NCBI RefSeq assembly: GCF_026410505.1
Contig: NZ_JAPMIU010000015.1
Location: forward strand, 1-64,000
From: Frateuria hangzhouensis
GTDB taxonomy: Bacteria > Pseudomonadota > Gammaproteobacteria > Xanthomonadales > Rhodanobacteraceae
Length of the DNA stretch: 64,000 bases
Direction: 5' to 3'
Shown here: piece by piece, positions 45,975 through 56,000 of the stretch
How the letters are laid out: each line of letters opens with the position of its first letter
How positions within the stretch are numbered: position 1 is the stretch's first letter
Made by a program: the position numbers and the translations under genes
The notes under the pieces: model-generated
Databases searched by the model: none
What the model saw: the letters and a program-made list of their open reading frames with translations, nothing else
Told to the model about the DNA's origin: nothing

Positions 45975-47351
45975 TTACGTGCCGTGGAGGGCCAGGTGCA
46001 GGGCAATGCTCGCCGCATAGCCCAGGGCGATCGCCCAGCTCCAGCGCAGGTGGCACATGAAGGTGTAGCGTCCGCCCGAGGCCCCCATCAGCGCCACGCC
46101 CGCGGCCGATCCGACCGAGAGAAGGCTGCCGCCCACGCCGGCGGTGAGCGTGATCAGCAACCACTGCGCCTGGTCCATTGGCGGGTTCATCTGCAGCACC
46201 GCGTACATGATCGGGATGTTGTCGATCACTGCCGAGAGCACGCCCATGGCGGTATTGGCCCAGGTCGCGCCGAGTGCGCCGTAGAGCGTGTGCGAGGCCA
46301 GTTCGAGATAGCCCAGCGCGGCCAGCCCGCCGACGCAACCGAACACGCCGTAGAAGAACAGCAGCGTGTCCCATTCGGCGTTGGCGATGATGCGGAAGAT
46401 CGAATAGGGCTCCTCCTCGGCGCCTTGCGCCAGCGCATAACGTCGCTGGCTGCGGTCGATGCGCGAGGCCAGCAGGTTGAGCAGCGCCAGTCCGGTCAGC
46501 ATGCCGTAGGCCGCCGGCATGCCCAGCCACTGCTTGCCAAGCACCGTGATCGCGATGGTCAGCGCGAAGGTCAGGCAGATGCCGATGCCGCCGGGTTTGA
46601 CGGGTACGCGTCCGGGCAGGGACTCGGGCTGCCCCTTGGGCAGGGCGAAATGCATCGCGACGGCCGGCACCAGCCAGTTGACCAGTGCGGAGGGGAACAG
46701 GCGGAAGAAATCGAAGAACTCGGCCTTGTGCGCCTGCCACACCATCAGCGTGGTGATGTCGCCGAACGCGCTCCAGGCGCCGCCGGCGTTGGCCGCGACC
46801 ACCAGGTTGATCAGCGAGAGCGTGGCGAAGCGCGCCTGTCCGCCGCCCACGGCCAGCACCACAGCCGACATCACCAGCGCGGTGGTGAGATTGTCCAGCA
46901 CGGGCGAGAGGAAGAAGGCGAGGGTGCCGGTGATCCAGAACAGCGCGCGGTAGCCCAGCCGGCGCCGGGTCAGCTGGGCGCGCAGCGCCTCGAACACGTT
47001 GCGCTCGCCCATTGCGGTGACGTAGGTCATCGCCACCACCAGGAAGAAAAAGATCTCCGCGTACTCGAGGAACATCGCCTGGAAGGCGTCCCGCGCGGCG
47101 GCTGAGCCACCGTCGGTGCGGGTTTCCCATGCAATAAGGCCCCAGATCAGCGCCGCGGCGAGCATCACCGGCTTGGACTTGGCGATCTGGATGCGCTCCT
47201 CGAGTACCACCGCCACGTAGGCGAGTACGAACAACGCCAGCGCCAGCCAGCCGGCAGGATGGCCGGTCAGGTGGAAGTTCGGGCTGGTTTCGGCTGCGAG
47301 GGCCGAGGCGGGGAAACCTCCGGCCGCGAGGAGGAGCAAGATCGAACGCAT
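45975..47351 (-). CDS. nhaD: Sodium:proton antiporter NhaD
   Basis: A 458-residue protein with an N-terminal signal-like segment ending near ALAAE and about 12 membrane helices. NhaD-type features are EYAEIFFFLVVAMTYVTAMGERNVFEAL, FFLSPVLDNLTTALVMSAVV, NLVVAANAGGAWSAFGDITTLMVW and, in the second half, GVLSAVIDNIPIMYAVLQMNP and GVGGSLLSVGSAAGVALMG (longer segments partly quoted). The duplicated LDN/IDN and AFGD/VGSA motifs are the ion pathway. The ATG at 47351 follows AGGAAACG; an upstream in-frame start would spoil the signal segment. It precedes the CPA2 antiporter. Confidence 0.92.
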   Translation of the reverse strand: MRSILLLLAAGGFPASALAAETSPNFHLTGHPAGWLALALFVLAYVAVVLEERIQIAKSKPVMLAAALIWGLIAWETRTDGGSAAARDAFQAMFLEYAEIFFFLVVAMTYVTAMGERNVFEALRAQLTRRRLGYRALFWITGTLAFFLSPVLDNLTTALVMSAVVLAVGGGQARFATLSLINLVVAANAGGAWSAFGDITTLMVWQAHKAEFFDFFRLFPSALVNWLVPAVAMHFALPKGQPESLPGRVPVKPGGIGICLTFALTIAITVLGKQWLGMPAAYGMLTGLALLNLLASRIDRSQRRYALAQGAEEEPYSIFRIIANAEWDTLLFFYGVFGCVGGLAALGYLELASHTLYGALGATWANTAMGVLSAVIDNIPIMYAVLQMNPPMDQAQWLLITLTAGVGGSLLSVGSAAGVALMGASGGRYTFMCHLRWSWAIALGYAASIALHLALHGT

Positions 47352-47409
47352 GGGTCGTTTCCTGGGAACGCCCGCCAAGCCTAGCAGGCGCGCACGTGCC
47401 GGCCGCACC

Positions 47410-48855
47410 TCATGCGGGCAGCTCCCGGCGCGCCGGACGGTCGGCCCCGAGCCGGCTGAACACGCGGCTGGCCGATGCGGTGACCACCGCCAGGATCAGC
47501 ACCGTCCAGCGGAATGCGGCCACGTAGTCCGAGTGCGCGTGCCCCTGCAGCAGCGATTCCATCAGCAGCGTGGCCAGCGCGATGCCGAAGCTCATGGACA
47601 GGTACTGCGCAGTGGAGGCCATCGACGAGGCCATCGAGGCATGCCTGATGTCCAGGTCGTGGTAGATGAGCGTGTTCATCGCGGTGTACTGCAGGCCGCC
47701 GAAACCGCCGTAGAGGAACACCATCAGCGCGATCAGCCACGCGGGCGTGTCCCTCCCGAAGGTGGCGAACGAGGCCAGCAGCATGGCCACGATCAGCGTG
47801 TTGCCGATCAGCAGGCGGCGATAGCCCAACCGTGCCAGCGCGCGATTGACCAGCCACTTGGCGCTGATCGAGCCCAGCGCCTGCGGCACCATCATCATGC
47901 CGGCCATCAGTGCCGACCAGCCGCAGCCGACCTGCAGGAACAGCACCAGCAGCAGGAACATGCCCGAGATGCCCAGCCGGGTGAACAGGTTGCCCGCCAG
48001 CGCCACCCACACGCTGCGCACTTTGAGCAGCGAGAGATCGGCGACCGGGAACGCGGTCCGCCGGCTGTGCCAGACGTAGATCACGCCGATCAGCAGCGCC
48101 AGCGCGGTGCACTCGCCGATGTGGCCCCACGCCACGTGTTCGGCACCGACCAGTTCCGATGCGGTCAGCAGCAACGCGGAAGCCGCGCCGAACAGCAGGA
48201 ACCCGGCCAGGTCGAAGCGATTGGCATGGTGCAGGCGGTAGTCGGGCATGTCCTGCCGGTTCATCCACAGCCCGGCGATGCCCACCGGCACGTTGATCAG
48301 GAAGATCAGCCGCCAGGAGGTGAACTCCACCAGCGCGCCGCCCATCAATGGGCCCAGCACCGAACCGAGCAGGCCAAATGTGGCCACCGTGCTCATCACC
48401 GCCACGAACTCCCGCTTGTCGATGCTGCGCACCAGCACGTAGCGACCCACCGGCATCAGCGCCGCGCCACCGACGCCCTGCAGCACGCGCGCGGCGACCA
48501 GTTGGGGCAGCGTCTGTGCGATGCCGCAGAACAGCGAACCCAGCCCGAAGACGGCGATCGCCGCGCCGAACACCCGCCGCGTGCCGAAGCGGTCGCACAG
48601 CCACGGGCTGGCCGGAATCAGTATCGCCAGGGTCAGCACGTAGCTGGTCAGCGCGCTGCGCATGTCCAGCGGACGCACGTCCAGCGCCGATGCCATGGCG
48701 GGCACCGCCGTATTGACGATGGTCGAGTCCAGCGCCTGCATGAAGAACGAGGCCGAGACCAGCCAGATCAGGCCGCGATAACGCTGGCGCAAGGGTTTCG
48801 CGCCCTGCGCGCCCGCCTGTAGGGTGGAGGCGGGCGTGACGGCGTCGTTCGGCAT
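47410..48855 (-). CDS. MFS transporter, DHA2 (14-helix drug:proton antiporter) type
   Basis: A 481-residue permease with about 14 hydrophobic helices. Motif A is CDRFGTRRVFGAA, helix 1 carries FFMQALDSTIVNTAVPAMA, typical of the DHA2/EmrB group, and motif C-like GLLGSVLGPLMGGALVEFTSWRLIFLINVPVG follows in part. These transporters export drugs, dyes or metabolites using the proton gradient; the substrate is unknown. No EmrA-like adaptor gene is adjacent. It is upstream of nhaD on the same strand with 58 bases between, and divergent from rnk. Confidence 0.9.
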   Translation of the reverse strand: MPNDAVTPASTLQAGAQGAKPLRQRYRGLIWLVSASFFMQALDSTIVNTAVPAMASALDVRPLDMRSALTSYVLTLAILIPASPWLCDRFGTRRVFGAAIAVFGLGSLFCGIAQTLPQLVAARVLQGVGGAALMPVGRYVLVRSIDKREFVAVMSTVATFGLLGSVLGPLMGGALVEFTSWRLIFLINVPVGIAGLWMNRQDMPDYRLHHANRFDLAGFLLFGAASALLLTASELVGAEHVAWGHIGECTALALLIGVIYVWHSRRTAFPVADLSLLKVRSVWVALAGNLFTRLGISGMFLLLVLFLQVGCGWSALMAGMMMVPQALGSISAKWLVNRALARLGYRRLLIGNTLIVAMLLASFATFGRDTPAWLIALMVFLYGGFGGLQYTAMNTLIYHDLDIRHASMASSMASTAQYLSMSFGIALATLLMESLLQGHAHSDYVAAFRWTVLILAVVTASASRVFSRLGADRPARRELPA

Positions 48856-49050
48856 GGGGGCGCATGATACGGGTGCCGCTGCCCCGGGTGCGTGCAGGCG
48901 AGGGCTCCGGACCCGCGTTTTGGCTTCGATCGCTTGCCTTTTCGCCGGAATGACACCAGATTCATGGGGCCTGCCGTCCCGCGTGGGCGTTGGTCCCGTT
49001 GTCGCCCTGCGCCCGCCGGCATGTCCGGCGACTTTTCCATGGAGAACCCA

Positions 49051-49458
49051 ATGAGCCGGCCCGCCATCGTCTTGTCCCGCCTGGATGTGGAACGCATCGA
49101 GAACCTGCTCGATCGCCTGCCGGCCAAGGAGGCGCAGCAGCACGCGTCGTTGCGGGCGGAGCTGGAGCGGGCCGAGGTGCGGGAGCCGACCCAGATGCCG
49201 GCGGACGTGGTCACCATGAACTCCACGGTGACCTTCGGCGAGGAAGGCACGGGCGACCGCATCACCATCTCGCTGGTGTACCCGGCCGCCGCCGGAAAGC
49301 CCGGCGCAGTATCGATCCTGGCACCGGTCGGCAGCGCCCTGCTCGGATTGGCGCGCGGCCAGGAGATCGACTGGCCGATGCCCGGCGGCCAGTCCCGACG
49401 CCTTCGCGTGATGGACATCGACTACCAGCCCGAGTCCGCCGGCGACCTGCACCGCTGA
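49051..49458 (+). CDS. rnk: Regulator of nucleoside diphosphate kinase (Rnk, GreA/B-like)
   Basis: A 135-residue protein with an N-terminal helical hairpin (about 1-50; DVERIENLLDRL, AKEAQQHASLRAELERAEV) and a GreA/B C-terminal FKBP-like domain (about 52-125; VVTMNSTVTFGEEGTGDRIT, ISILAPVGSALLGLARGQEIDWPMP in part). Rnk binds RNA polymerase near the secondary channel but lacks the acidic tip needed for RNA cleavage. An upstream in-frame ATG at 49039 adds four residues; 49051 has GGAG at a good distance and is preferred. Confidence 0.92.
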   Translation: MSRPAIVLSRLDVERIENLLDRLPAKEAQQHASLRAELERAEVREPTQMPADVVTMNSTVTFGEEGTGDRITISLVYPAAAGKPGAVSILAPVGSALLGLARGQEIDWPMPGGQSRRLRVMDIDYQPESAGDLHR

Positions 49459-49553
49459 CCCTCTGCTGGAGCGCTCTGGTGCGCGACCGCCATGGCACCA
49501 GGCGTGCCGCGCGGCGTTCCTGCCTTGCACCGGCTTCCCGGGTGCGACGCTAA

Positions 49554-51956
<2,403 letters not shown>

Positions 51957-51965
51957 ACAGCAAGA

Positions 51966-52088
51966 GCCTCCCCCTCTCCCCAACCCTCTCCCCCGGCGGT
52001 GCCGGGGGAGAGGGAGTCACAAGCTCACCGCGTCCTGCTCCCTCTCCCCCCGCGCAGCGGAGGGAGAGGGTTGGGGAGAGGGGGAGGC
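51966..52088. repeat. Family D palindromic element, upstream copy (R1)
   Basis: A 123-base element with perfect 27-bp terminal inverted repeats (51966-51992 and 52062-52088), composed of CTCTCCCCAACCCTCTCCC and its complement. Each arm carries its own GC hairpin; the left is CCCCCGGC-GGT-GCCGGGGG. It starts 9 bases after the ligA stop and ends 23 bases before the DUF559 ATG. Confidence 0.93.
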
Positions 52089-52111
52089 CTTTCGGCCAAG
52101 GAGAAGAAGCG

Positions 52112-53506
52112 ATGGATCGCACAAAACAACTACGGAAGAACCAGACCGACGCCGAAGCGAAACTGTGGTCACGTCTGCGCGCCGCCCAGCTAGGCGCCAA
52201 GTTCCGCCGCCAGCATCCGGTGGCCGGCTATTACGCCGACTTCTGCTGTGTCGAGCACCACCTGATCGTGGAACTCGATGGCGGCCAGCACGGCGAGCAG
52301 CAAGCCTATGACATCCGTCGAACCCACGCGCTTGAAAGGGCAGGCTTCAACGTGCTGCGCTTCTGGAATGACAACGTGCTGCTGCACACCGACGACGTGC
52401 TGGAAGTGATCGTCCGCGCCCTGGACGAAAGGCCTCCCCCTCTCCCCAACCCTCTCCCCCGGCGTCGCCGGGGGAGAGGGAGCCAGGCAAGCGCGCCGCG
52501 CCCTTTAAGCTCCCTCTCCCCCGGCACTGCCGGGGGAGAGGGTTGGGGAGAGGGGGAGGCCTTTGCTTCTGCGCTCAGGTTGCGCGCCGGCCTTTACCAC
52601 CTGATCCGCCACTTCTTCGCCAACCGCCACCTGCTTGAGGTCGAAACCCCCATCCTGTCCGCCGCCGGCAACACCGACCCCAACATCGAAAGCTTCACAG
52701 CCACGTTCAGCGGCCACGTCGACGCCGGTGCCCGCGAGCGCTGGATGCGCACCTCGCCGGAGTACCCGTTGAAACGCCTGCTCGCCGCCGGCGTGGGCGA
52801 CTGCTACGAGCTGGGCCGGGTGTTCCGCAACGGCGAGGCGGGCGGGCGACACAATCCCGAGTTCACCATGCTCGAGTGGTACCGGGTCGGTTGGGATCAC
52901 CATCGCCTTGCGCAGGAGGTGGTCGAACTGGTGCAGGCGGCGCTCGCCCTCGTCGATCGCCGGGCGGACGTGCGGGTGTGCAGTTACCGGGAGCTGTTCC
53001 GGGACACGCTGGGGCTGGACCCGCTCGCGGTACCGCTGGAAGCGCTGCAGCACGCCATGGCAAGCGCCAACGTCAACCCGGAAGGACTGACTCGCGACGA
53101 TTGGCTCGATCTGCTGATCACCCACCGTCTGCAGCCGCACTTTCCGCGCGACCGCATCACCGTGATCCACGACTACCCGGCCAGCCAGTGCGCGCTGGCC
53201 CGGATCCGCCAGGACGATCCGCCGGCCGCCGAACGCTTCGAGCTCTACCTCGGCGCCTACGAGCTGGCCAACGGTTATCACGAACTCAATGACGCCGCCG
53301 AGCAGCGCAGGCGCTTCGAGCGCGACAACGCCGTGCGCCGGGCCCGCGGCCTGCGCGAGATGCCCATCGACGAACGGCTGCTCGAGGTGCTCGACGAACT
53401 GCCGGACTGCGCCGGTGTTGCTCTTGGGGTGGAACGCCTGCTGATGTGCCTGGCCGGCACCGATGCGATCGGCGACGTGCTGGCGTTTCCCTTTGCCGAA
53501 GCCTGA
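52112..53506 (+). CDS. epmA: Chimeric reading frame: DUF559 endonuclease-like domain joined to EpmA
   Basis: One uninterrupted 464-codon frame. Residues 1-107 form a DUF559 (Vsr-like, PD-(D/E)xK) domain, MDRTKQLRKNQTDAEAKLWS... with the likely metal site Asp43, Glu54, Asp56 in YADFCCVEHHLIVELDGG. Residues about 106-151 are encoded by palindromic element R2 and are low-complexity (PPPLPNPLPRRRRGRG). Residues 152-464 are EpmA, the class II synthetase-like enzyme that puts (R)-beta-lysine on EF-P, with YELGRVFRNGEAGGRHNPEF (motif 2) and GVALGVERLL (motif 3). The usual EpmA N-terminus (W-x-P-S-A-S) is absent; the match begins at SALRLRAG. ATG 52112 has AAGGAG 8 bases upstream. EpmA may instead start at TTG 52580, with a poor ribosome site. 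Confidence 0.87.
   Translation: MDRTKQLRKNQTDAEAKLWSRLRAAQLGAKFRRQHPVAGYYADFCCVEHHLIVELDGGQHGEQQAYDIRRTHALERAGFNVLRFWNDNVLLHTDDVLEVIVRALDERPPPLPNPLPRRRRGRGSQASAPRPLSSLSPGTAGGEGWGEGEAFASALRLRAGLYHLIRHFFANRHLLEVETPILSAAGNTDPNIESFTATFSGHVDAGARERWMRTSPEYPLKRLLAAGVGDCYELGRVFRNGEAGGRHNPEFTMLEWYRVGWDHHRLAQEVVELVQAALALVDRRADVRVCSYRELFRDTLGLDPLAVPLEALQHAMASANVNPEGLTRDDWLDLLITHRLQPHFPRDRITVIHDYPASQCALARIRQDDPPAAERFELYLGAYELANGYHELNDAAEQRRRFERDNAVRRARGLREMPIDERLLEVLDELPDCAGVALGVERLLMCLAGTDAIGDVLAFPFAEA
52428..52564. repeat. Family D palindromic element, downstream copy (R2)
   Basis: A 137-base element with perfect 36-bp terminal inverted repeats (52428-52463 and 52529-52564), bounded by AAAGGCCT and AGGCCTTT. 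It matches R1 in arm sequence and internal hairpin layout but has a different centre. It lies inside the DUF559-EpmA frame and is translated without stop codons. Confidence 0.95.
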
Positions 53507-53567
53507 CGTTGACGGACGGCGCGCCGATGCGCAAAGTGGCCGCTTCCTTCACCCGCCGAGAACACCG

Positions 53568-53732
53568 ATGCGCCCCAGCGTCCCTGGCATCATCCTGATC
53601 GTCATCGGCATCCTGTTCCTGCTGCGCAACTTTGGCTTCGACCTGCACCTGAGCGAGCTTTTCGCCACTTGGTGGCCGCTGGTGCTGGTCGCGCTGGGCG
53701 TGGGAATGCTGTTCAAGAACAAGCGCATCTGA
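53568..53732 (+). CDS. Small LiaF/DUF5668-like membrane protein
   Basis: A 54-residue protein with two hydrophobic helices (about 6-20, PGIILIVIGILFLLRNFG, and 32-47, WWPLVLVALGVGMLF) and a basic end (KNKRI). The I-x-G-x-x-F-L-x-x-N-x-G pattern and the WWPL motif are typical of the LiaI/LiaF-like transmembrane domain, often found alone in Xanthomonadales. Role unknown; related modules act in envelope-stress sensing. It sits 61 bases after the chimera and 22 bases before the MFS gene. Confidence 0.82.
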   Translation: MRPSVPGIILIVIGILFLLRNFGFDLHLSELFATWWPLVLVALGVGMLFKNKRI

Positions 53733-53754
53733 GCGTTGGCGCACGGCGGAGGCC

Positions 53755-55056
53755 ATGAACGCATCGACGCTTTCCATGGACGCCGACCGCCGGCTGGGCC
53801 GCTCGGACGCGCGCACGCTGGCATTGGCGGCCCTGGGCGGGGCGCTGGAGTTCTACGACTTCGTGGTGTTCGTGTTCTTCGCGATCCCGCTCAGCCAATT
53901 GTTCTTCCCGCACGACAGCGTGCCCTGGCTGGCACAGGTGAAGGTCTTCGGCATCTTCGCCGCCGGCTACCTGGCGCGGCCGCTGGGCGGCATCGTGATG
54001 GCGCACTACGGCGACAAGCTCGGGCGCAAGCGCATGTTCACGCTGAGCGTATTCCTGATGGCCGTGCCGACGCTGGGCATCGGCCTGCTGCCGGTCTACG
54101 CGCAGGTCGGCATGTGGGCGCCGCTGCTGCTGTTGCTGCTGCGCGTGGTGCAGGGCATCGCGGTCGGCGGCGAGGTGCCGGGGGCGTGGGTGTTCGTGGC
54201 CGAGCACGTACCGCCGCGGCGGGTGGGTTTTGCCTGCGCCAGCCTGACCTCCGGACTCACCGTGGGCATCCTGCTCGGTTCGCTGGTGGCCGCCGAGGTC
54301 AACCGCTCGCTGTCGCCCGAGGCCCTGCTCGACTACGGCTGGCGGCTGCCGTTCCTGGTCGGCGGCGTGTTCGGCTTCCTGGCCGTGTGGTTGCGTCGCT
54401 GGCTCAGCGAGACGCCGGTATTCGAGGCGATGCATGCGCGGCGCGAGCTGGTGGCCGGGATGCCGCTGGCGCAGGTGGCGGCGCGGCACCGGCCGGCGGT
54501 GGTGCTGTCCATGCTGGTGACCTGGATGCTGACCGCGGCGATCGTGGTGCTGATCCTGATGACGCCCTCGCTGGTGCAATCGGTGTTTCATATCGCGCCG
54601 GCACGGGCGTTCCTGGGCAACAACGTGGCCTCGTTCGCGCTGGCGGTGGGCTGCCTGTTCTACGGCGGCCTGTCCGACCGGATCGGGCCGGCACGGGCGC
54701 TGCTGCTCGGCGCCGCAGGATTGCTGCTGAGCGGGTACGCCCTGTACCTGGACCTGGCCGGCGGCGGCGCGCATTTCATCGCGTTGTACGCGCTGGCCGG
54801 CCTCGCCGTGGGCGTGGTCGGCGTGGTGCCGGTGCTGATGGTCCAGGCGTTTCCGCCGGCGGTGCGGTTCTCCGGGCTGTCGGCTTCGTACAACGTGGCC
54901 TACGCGTTGTTCGGCGGCCTGACGCCGCCGCTGATCGCACTGCTGGTGAAGCGCTTTGGCGTGCTGGCGCCGGCGCATTACGTCGCCGCGACGGCGGTGC
55001 TCGGGATGGCGGTGGCGCTCGTGCTGCTGCGCCGCCAGCCGGCACATGCCGCGTAG
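53755..55056 (+). CDS. MFS transporter, metabolite:proton symporter (MHS/ProP-like) family
   Basis: A 433-residue permease with 12 hydrophobic helices. The MHS signature is clear: GGALEFYDFVVFVFFA in helix 1, AAGYLARPLGGIVMAHYGDKLGRKRMF (partly quoted), RVVQGIAVGGEVPGAWVFVAEHVP, and TPVFEAM after helix 6. Such proteins import osmolytes, dicarboxylates or other organic acids with protons; the substrate cannot be read from sequence. The start ATG at 53755 follows GGCGGAGG. A family A repeat pair follows the stop and probably separates it from the convergent DUF2461 gene. Confidence 0.92.
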   Translation: MNASTLSMDADRRLGRSDARTLALAALGGALEFYDFVVFVFFAIPLSQLFFPHDSVPWLAQVKVFGIFAAGYLARPLGGIVMAHYGDKLGRKRMFTLSVFLMAVPTLGIGLLPVYAQVGMWAPLLLLLLRVVQGIAVGGEVPGAWVFVAEHVPPRRVGFACASLTSGLTVGILLGSLVAAEVNRSLSPEALLDYGWRLPFLVGGVFGFLAVWLRRWLSETPVFEAMHARRELVAGMPLAQVAARHRPAVVLSMLVTWMLTAAIVVLILMTPSLVQSVFHIAPARAFLGNNVASFALAVGCLFYGGLSDRIGPARALLLGAAGLLLSGYALYLDLAGGGAHFIALYALAGLAVGVVGVVPVLMVQAFPPAVRFSGLSASYNVAYALFGGLTPPLIALLVKRFGVLAPAHYVAATAVLGMAVALVLLRRQPAHAA

Positions 55057-55109
55057 GGTGGGCTTCAGCCCACCGCACCAACGGCCGGTGGGCTGAAGCC
55101 CACCCTACG
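55053..55109. repeat. Repeat family A head-to-head pair
   Basis: Two complete copies, TAGGGTGGGCTTCAGCCCACC and GGTGGGCTGAAGCCCACCCT, face each other about 12 bases apart between convergent genes. The first overlaps the stop codon of the MFS gene. This is the best-preserved example of the family and shows the flanking TAGGGT/ACCCTA that marks element ends. Confidence 0.88.
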
Positions 55110-55125
55110 ATGTCTTCGCCAAGGA

Positions 55126-55812
55126 CTAGAACTCCAGTTCCTGGGCAGCGCACAGGTAGTCGACCATCGGTGCCACGCGCTTGAAACTTTCGACCGCCCA
55201 CGGCAGCAGCTCGGACGAGCAGGCGAACGCGTCGTCGAAGTTCTCGCCGGCGGCGAAATCCTTGCGCTTGAGGTCCTCGATCAGCTCGTGCCCGGGATCG
55301 AAGCCGCGCGGCGGACGGGTCAGCGCCGCACCCCAGAAGCTCAATCGCTCGCGGAACGCCTTGCCCTGGGTGGCACGCTTCCATGCTTCCGGGTTGTCGG
55401 CGAGGAAGCCGCGAATGTTCTTCAGCGTGTCCGACTCCGGGTGCCACATGCCGCCACCGGCGAAACAGTCGCCCGCCTCGATGTGCAAATAGAACGAGGG
55501 CGCCGGAATCTCGTGGCGGCGTTCGTGGAAGAAGCGGGAACCCTGCCAGGTCTTGTACGGCAGCTTGTTGTTCGAGAAGCGGGTGTCGCGGTGGATGCGG
55601 AACAGCGATCCGCCGTTCTTGCGTGCATCGGCGCGGTAGTGCGGGCTGATCCTGCCCAGCGGCGCGGCCATGTCGGCGATCAGCGCCAGGAACGGTTCGC
55701 GCACGTGGCGTTCGTAGTCAGCCTTGTGCGCGGCGAACCATTCGCGGCTGTTGTTGCGGCCCAGGGCGCGCAGGAAGCGGAAGGTGGCGGGAGTGAAGTA
55801 GGGCTGGGACAT
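55126..55812 (-). CDS. DUF2461 family protein
   Basis: A 228-residue soluble protein. Typical segments are FTPATFRFLRALGRNNSREWFAAHK, RADARKNGGSLFRIHRDTRFSNNKLPYKTW (partly quoted), FYLHIEAGDCFAGGGMWHPE and FKRVAPMVDYLC. DUF2461 proteins are widespread and uncharacterised; the conserved Arg/Asn/Lys cluster and His-Ile-Glu suggest a binding or catalytic pocket, but no role is known. The start ATG at 55812 gives MSQPYFTPATFRFL, as in homologues. Confidence 0.9.
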   Translation of the reverse strand: MSQPYFTPATFRFLRALGRNNSREWFAAHKADYERHVREPFLALIADMAAPLGRISPHYRADARKNGGSLFRIHRDTRFSNNKLPYKTWQGSRFFHERRHEIPAPSFYLHIEAGDCFAGGGMWHPESDTLKNIRGFLADNPEAWKRATQGKAFRERLSFWGAALTRPPRGFDPGHELIEDLKRKDFAAGENFDDAFACSSELLPWAVESFKRVAPMVDYLCAAQELEF

Positions 55813-55839
55813 CCGCCGATTATCGATCAAAGGGCGGCT

Positions 55840-55915
55840 GTAGGAGTGCCCTTGGGCGCGACTGCCATGCCTCGCACCGCGTGATACCGCGGTCGCGCCC
55901 GAGGGCGCTCCTACA
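55840..55915. repeat. Diverged repeat family B pair
   Basis: TGTAGGAGTGCCCTTGGGCG and the following CGAC are mirrored by GTCGCG and CCCGAGGGCGCTCCTACA, with about 30 bases between. The stem sequence differs from the other family B pairs (GTGCCC for GCCCGC), indicating a subfamily. Confidence 0.75.
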
Positions 55916-56000
55916 GGGCACCTCGAAAAACCCCGTACGCTTCCGGCGACCACTGTAGGGCTGCTACAACATCGCGCGAAAGGAAGTTATTCGAGGATCC

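Noticed and set aside
44625-47105. Long frames on the strand opposite the CPA2 antiporter and nhaD
   Set aside because: The antiporter and NhaD motifs are clear on the minus strand; the opposite frames are Gln/His/Arg-rich and lack membrane segments or motifs.
52428-52564. R2 considered as a Rho-independent terminator separating two genes
   Set aside because: The hairpin is very stable but has no T-tract, and the reading frame continues through it; some transcription attenuation is possible but it is not a standard terminator.
51957-52565. The DUF559 unit considered as a classical insertion sequence
   Set aside because: No transposase motif, no target-site duplication that I can see, and the inverted repeats form two separate palindromes rather than the ends of one element.
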